Shown here: positions 5,957 through 9,032 of the stretch, one piece after another
Numbering within the stretch: position 1 is the stretch's first letter
Layout of the letters: each line of letters begins with the position of its first letter
Source: Gammaproteobacteria bacterium
GTDB taxonomy: Bacteria > Pseudomonadota > Gammaproteobacteria > JALTLT01
DNA length: 9,032 nt
NCBI GenBank assembly: GCA_027001815.1
Contig: JALTLT010000472.1
Coordinates: 1 to 9,032 of the forward strand
Direction of reading: 5' to 3'
Notes under the pieces: model-generated
Database searches by the model: none
What the model was told of the DNA's origin: nothing
The model's input: the letters and a program-made list of their open reading frames with translations, nothing else
Made by a program: the position numbers and the translations under genes

Positions 5957-5985
5957 CCCTCCATCCCCGGGTCCGGACGAGCGGT

Positions 5986-7002
5986 TCATTCCATATCGGG
6001 ACGGTACTCTCCACGGCGTGCGGCGCCGTTGAGACGTGCCCGCTTCAGCAGTGCGTGACGTGCCGCCTCCACCTTCTCCGGACGGCCGCCCCAGGCGGCC
6101 ATGGCCGGCTGCTGGAGGGCGCGGGCATAGGAGAAGGAGAGCTCCCAGGGCTGGCCGGGAAAGAGGGCGTTCATCGCATTGAGATTGGCGGTCGCCTCTT
6201 CCGGTGTCTGCCCCCCGGAGAGGAAGTTGACCGAGGGGACCGCCGCCGGGACCGTTCTGCGCAGGGCGCGTACGGTGTACTCCGCCACCTCCTCCGGGGT
6301 GGCCCGGTTCGGGTGCTGCTTGCCCGGCGTCACCATGCTCGGTTTGAGCAGGGTGTACTCGAGGATGACGCCGTGGCGATGCAGCGCGTGATAGACCGCG
6401 TGCTGGACCGCCTGGATCACCTCGAAGGCACGCTCGATGGAGTGGTCCCCGTCGATCAGCACCTCCGGCTCGACGATGGGGACGAACCCCCGTGCCTGGC
6501 AGATGGAGGCGTAGCGGGCCAGCACTTCGGCATTGGCCTCGATCCCCAGTGGGGTCGGATTGTGCCCGCTGATGGGATAGACCTCGCGCCACTTGGCGAA
6601 GCGGGCGCCCTTTTCACGATACCCCTCCAGTCGTTCGGCGAGGAAGTCGAGTCCCTGGGTGATCATGTCGCCGGGAGCCCCCGGCAGGGGGATCTTGCCC
6701 CGGTCCACCTTGATGCCCGGGACGATCCCTTGCACCTCCGCCAGGCGGGGAAGCGGGGTTCCGGAGGCGTCGGTCTGGTCGAGGGTCTCTTCGAAGAGGA
6801 TCACGCCGCTGATGTATTCGCCGAGACCGGGGGTGCCGAGCAGAAGCTCCCGCCAGGCCCTTCGCGTCTCTTCGGTGGATTCCACACCGATCGCCTTGAA
6901 ACGCTTGGTGATGGTGGGCAGGCTCTCGTCGGCGGCAAGGATACCCTTGCCGGTCTGGACCAGATCGTCGATGGTCTTCTGGAGGGTCTGGGTGTCGGTC
7001 AT
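5986..7002 (-). CDS. Fructose-bisphosphate aldolase class I
   Basis: The 338-residue enzyme cleaves fructose 1,6-bisphosphate to dihydroxyacetone phosphate and glyceraldehyde 3-phosphate, or runs in reverse in gluconeogenesis and the Calvin cycle. It is the Schiff-base, metal-independent class homologous to the animal and plant enzymes. The active-site lysine is Lys220 in LEYTLLKPSMVTPGK. Other residues align with rabbit muscle aldolase: Asp25 (ILAADES), Lys98 (GIKVDRG), Lys137 (FAKWRE), Glu178 and Glu180 (PIVEPEV), Ser262 (NFLSGGQ) and Arg293 (SYARALQ). The muscle-type C-terminal tyrosine arm is absent; the tail ends RPDME. The ATG (complement of 7000-7002) has AGGGAGAG six bases upstream. 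In-frame sequence further upstream is low-complexity leader, not aldolase. It lies 189 bases downstream of the cysteine-cluster gene on the same strand. Confidence 0.97.
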   Translation of the reverse strand: MTDTQTLQKTIDDLVQTGKGILAADESLPTITKRFKAIGVESTEETRRAWRELLLGTPGLGEYISGVILFEETLDQTDASGTPLPRLAEVQGIVPGIKVDRGKIPLPGAPGDMITQGLDFLAERLEGYREKGARFAKWREVYPISGHNPTPLGIEANAEVLARYASICQARGFVPIVEPEVLIDGDHSIERAFEVIQAVQHAVYHALHRHGVILEYTLLKPSMVTPGKQHPNRATPEEVAEYTVRALRRTVPAAVPSVNFLSGGQTPEEATANLNAMNALFPGQPWELSFSYARALQQPAMAAWGGRPEKVEAARHALLKRARLNGAARRGEYRPDME

Positions 7003-7191
7003 CGCTGCTCTCCCTGTCGTGGGGGGCCCTCTGTGCGCCGGATCCCGCAAGGGGCGGCCGAGAGGGAGACTGAGATGGGTCGTTCCGCCGGTGGCGGGCT
7101 GCGTCCATGGACTGGAAATGGGGGCGTGCAAGGGGGAATGCAACCGATCCGGACGATGCCCTCCGGGATTCAGGGGGACGAAGCGGGAGAG
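7003..7191 (-). promoter_or_regulatory. Upstream region of the aldolase gene, promoter not resolved
   Basis: A 189-base gap between the cysteine-cluster gene and the aldolase gene on the same strand. It is long enough to hold an independent aldolase promoter, but I see no -35/-10 pair with acceptable matches; TTGCAT (complement of about 7138-7143) is the nearest -35-like word and has no partner. No small gene or strong hairpin is evident. Confidence 0.3.
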
Positions 7192-7635
7192 TCAGTCGCG
7201 AAGCGGCTCCGGCAATCCGTCGGGCCAGATGGCGGAATCGCCGCGGCATTGGTAGCGGCGGCAGCGCAGGGGACGTTTCTCCCAGATGGTGCAGGCGTGG
7301 CTCTGCCGATCCATGTGGGGGCAGTAACCGTCCTCGTCGCGGGCGATGAAATAGGGGCGTCGGGGGTTGTGGAGGATCTCACCCTTCGCCACTTCCTCCC
7401 GGGTGAGGGCGAAGATGAGGGTACAGCATCTGGCCTTGCACCAGGGGATGAAGCGGGCACAATCCATCTCGGCATCGGGCACGTCCTCCTCTTCGTCGCC
7501 ATAGACCGCGGCCATGCCCAGTTCGATCATCCGTTCCATGATCTGCACCAGACGTCGTCGCTGATCCGGAGTCATCGCCTGCCACTCCGGGTCGTCGGCC
7601 ATTTCGCGATCGAGGTCGCTGAAATCGTCGCTCAT
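7192..7635 (-). CDS. YkgJ family cysteine cluster protein
   Basis: A 147-residue soluble protein with eight cysteines in the pattern of the YkgJ/UPF0153 zinc- or iron-chelating family: Cys59, Cys66 and Cys70-Cys71 (PWCKARCC), then Cys105 in GYCPHMD, Cys115, and Cys125 with Cys130 in RPLRCRRYQC. The metal and biological role of the family are poorly known. The first 58 residues are an acidic helical extension rich in Asp and Glu (for example YGDEEEDVPDAEMD). The start ATG (complement of 7633-7635) has AAGGAG eight bases upstream, so the extension is probably real. It lies between the GGDEF-EAL gene and the aldolase on the same strand, 68 bases from the former. The context does not reveal a function. 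Confidence 0.85.
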   Translation of the reverse strand: MSDDFSDLDREMADDPEWQAMTPDQRRRLVQIMERMIELGMAAVYGDEEEDVPDAEMDCARFIPWCKARCCTLIFALTREEVAKGEILHNPRRPYFIARDEDGYCPHMDRQSHACTIWEKRPLRCRRYQCRGDSAIWPDGLPEPLRD

Positions 7636-7674
7636 GGGTGTGACTCCTTGACGGACGGGGTCGCCGCGGCGCGC

Positions 7675-7697
7675 CCGGCGGACGAGGCGTCTGCCGG
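7675..7697 (-). terminator. Hairpin after the GGDEF-EAL gene
   Basis: CCGGCGGAC (7675-7683) and GTCTGCCGG (7689-7697) form a nine-base stem with one non-Watson-Crick pair and a five-base loop, seven bases beyond the EAL-gene stop in the direction of transcription. There is no T run after it, so it could attenuate or stabilise the transcript rather than end it. Confidence 0.25.
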
Positions 7698-7703
7698 AGG
7701 AGG

Positions 7704-9032
7704 TCAGAGGATGAAGGTGGAGGGCGCCGTTCCGGAGATCCGCGACTCCAGGTAGTTGAGCTTGCCCTTCCAGACCGCCACCGTGTCGGGAACGCCGAGA
7801 AGATAGCCCTGCCCGATGTCCATGTCGAGTTCGCGCAGCTTGTCCACCTGGGCCACCGTCTCGATCACCTCCACCACGGTCTCCAGGTTCAGCTCCCGGG
7901 CCATCTGCTGGGTGATGTGCATGATGCGTTCACTGGCCAGGCTGGTGGTGATGTTCCGTGTCAGGGATCCGTCCAGCTTCAGGTAGCGGATGCTTCCCTC
8001 CAGGGCCAGCTCGATCACCGTCTGCAGGGTGGAGTAGCCGGTACCGAAGTCGTCAATGGCGAAGTGGAGGCCGTGATCGCGGTGGAGTTCGCTGATCAGT
8101 CCGATGCGTTCCAGCAGCATCTGTTCGGTCAGCTCGACGACCACCTCGAAACGGCGTAACGGCCCCTGCACTGCCTGGATGAGCTTGTCGATATATTCGC
8201 GCCTCTCCAGGGAGGCGGGCGAGACGTTCACGAACAGGCGTGAGGTGATGCGGGCGAGAGACTCCGACTGGGCCACCACCTGTTCCAGAACCAGGGTGTC
8301 GAACTCCGGTGCCAGGCCCATGAGGATGATGTCGTCGATGAACAGTCCTGCGCTGATGTGGCCGTCCCCCTCGCGAAAGCGTCCGAGGACCTCGAAGGCG
8401 TGGATGGAGCGTGCGTCGTCCAGGGTCACCAGGGGCTGGACGAAGATGTCGGTGGTCTCCGGCGTCAGCTTGTTGCGCAGGTCGAGGGAGCGGCGGTACT
8501 GGCTGCGCAGCCACTCGAACATGGCCCGGGTCTGCTCCTCGCCGGTCTCGATCCGCTGGTTGCCGTTGCGGCTCCGTTCCGTGAGGTACTGGACCAGCAG
8601 ATGCATGTTCTCGGTGGTCAGGTCGTTGAGATCGCTGAGTTCGATGCCGTGGGAGAGGATCTGGATGTCGAAGGGCAGCTCCTCGCAGCCCCGCCCCTCC
8701 AGCTTTGCGTGCACCCTCTCCAGCAGCGCCTCGAGCTGATCGGGAGTGGTGTCGTAGCCGATGAGATAGAAGTCGCCGGCGATGCCGCGGGTGAAGAGCA
8801 GCCACGACTGATGGTCCTCGAACTCCTCGCGCAGGCTCTGCTCGACGCTGTTGAGCGCCCGATCCCCCGACTCGTTGCCGTAGAGCTTGTTGATGCGTGC
8901 GAGCTGACGGAGGTTGAGAACGCAGAGGAACTTCCGGCCCGGCAGGTAGAGGGCGGCCTGGAGGAAATTGAAGAAGCGGTTGATGCGGTTGGTCTCGCTC
9001 TCGAAGTAGAGGATGCTCAGCAGGTTGAGCAG
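7704..9032 (-). CDS. GGDEF-EAL protein with degenerate GGDEF, N-terminus outside the window
   Basis: The frame is open from its TGA (7704-7706) to the right edge, so about 442 residues are visible and the start is missing. Farthest upstream is a GGDEF-fold domain (about 8700-9032) whose signature reads RGIAGDFYLIG (8757-8789): AGDFY replaces GGDEF and lacks the catalytic Glu, so cyclase activity is unlikely. A helical linker leads to an EAL domain (about 7760-8450). EAL appears as EVL in FEVLGR (8385-8396). The other catalytic positions look intact: Asn in FVNVSP (8226-8228), Glu in VVELTE (8133-8135), Asp-Asp in IDDFGTGYS (near 8049-8054), Lys in YLKLDGS (7977-7979), Glu in VEVIET (7869-7871) and Gln in GQGYLLG (7809-7811). 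It is probably a cyclic-di-GMP phosphodiesterase, possibly gated by the degenerate domain. Sensory domains may lie off-window. Confidence 0.93.
   Translation of the reverse strand: MLNLLSILYFESETNRINRFFNFLQAALYLPGRKFLCVLNLRQLARINKLYGNESGDRALNSVEQSLREEFEDHQSWLLFTRGIAGDFYLIGYDTTPDQLEALLERVHAKLEGRGCEELPFDIQILSHGIELSDLNDLTTENMHLLVQYLTERSRNGNQRIETGEEQTRAMFEWLRSQYRRSLDLRNKLTPETTDIFVQPLVTLDDARSIHAFEVLGRFREGDGHISAGLFIDDIILMGLAPEFDTLVLEQVVAQSESLARITSRLFVNVSPASLERREYIDKLIQAVQGPLRRFEVVVELTEQMLLERIGLISELHRDHGLHFAIDDFGTGYSTLQTVIELALEGSIRYLKLDGSLTRNITTSLASERIMHITQQMARELNLETVVEVIETVAQVDKLRELDMDIGQGYLLGVPDTVAVWKGKLNYLESRISGTAPSTFIL

Noticed and set aside
6055..7755. A 566-codon open frame on the plus strand across the aldolase and cysteine-cluster genes
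   Set aside because: It runs antisense to two clear genes and their gap; the translation is Gly/Asp/His-rich with no family resemblance.

Overview
The window comes from a GC-rich bacterium. The succinate dehydrogenase genes are of the E. coli sdhCDAB type, with SdhB nearly collinear with the E. coli protein. They are followed by sdhE and ygfX and stand opposite ygfZ. This set points to a gammaproteobacterium. A class I aldolase and a GGDEF-EAL protein fit a free-living environmental lineage, but I cannot name genus or family from the sequence alone.

Layout, left to right. (1) Minus strand: the first 31 codons of an HDOD-domain protein (1-95), running off the left edge, and upstream of it a complete ygfZ (315-1391). 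Between them is a hairpin-rich 162-base repeat flanked by CTAG. (2) A 575-base divergent gap (1392-1966) with a good sigma70-type promoter reading back to ygfZ, a GC-rich hairpin in the ygfZ leader, a second copy of the repeat (1655-1790) and the short leader of the sdh operon. (3) Plus strand: sdhC-sdhD-sdhA-sdhB-sdhE-ygfX (1967-5846), tightly packed with overlapping or nearly touching genes. It encodes the four subunits of complex II, the factor that helps attach FAD to SdhA, and its usual membrane partner. (4) A 139-base convergent gap filled mostly by a 100-base palindrome with perfect 23-base arms. (5) Minus strand, read right to left: a GGDEF-EAL protein cut by the right edge (7704-9032), a small YkgJ-type cysteine-cluster protein (7192-7635), and a class I fructose-bisphosphate aldolase (5986-7002).

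How the genes fit together: complex II needs FAD on SdhA (helped by SdhE) and three Fe-S clusters in SdhB. YgfZ, transcribed divergently, is a folate-binding protein that supports some Fe-S enzymes. The left two thirds is therefore a complex II structure-and-assembly neighbourhood. The right third is unrelated central carbon metabolism (aldolase) beside cyclic-di-GMP signalling.

The protein genes are ordinary, well-known families. The least explained part of the window is the non-coding DNA: a two-copy structured repeat whose stems pair best when read on the plus strand, and the long perfect palindrome between the convergent operons. I see no tRNA, rRNA, CRISPR array, transposase or phage gene.
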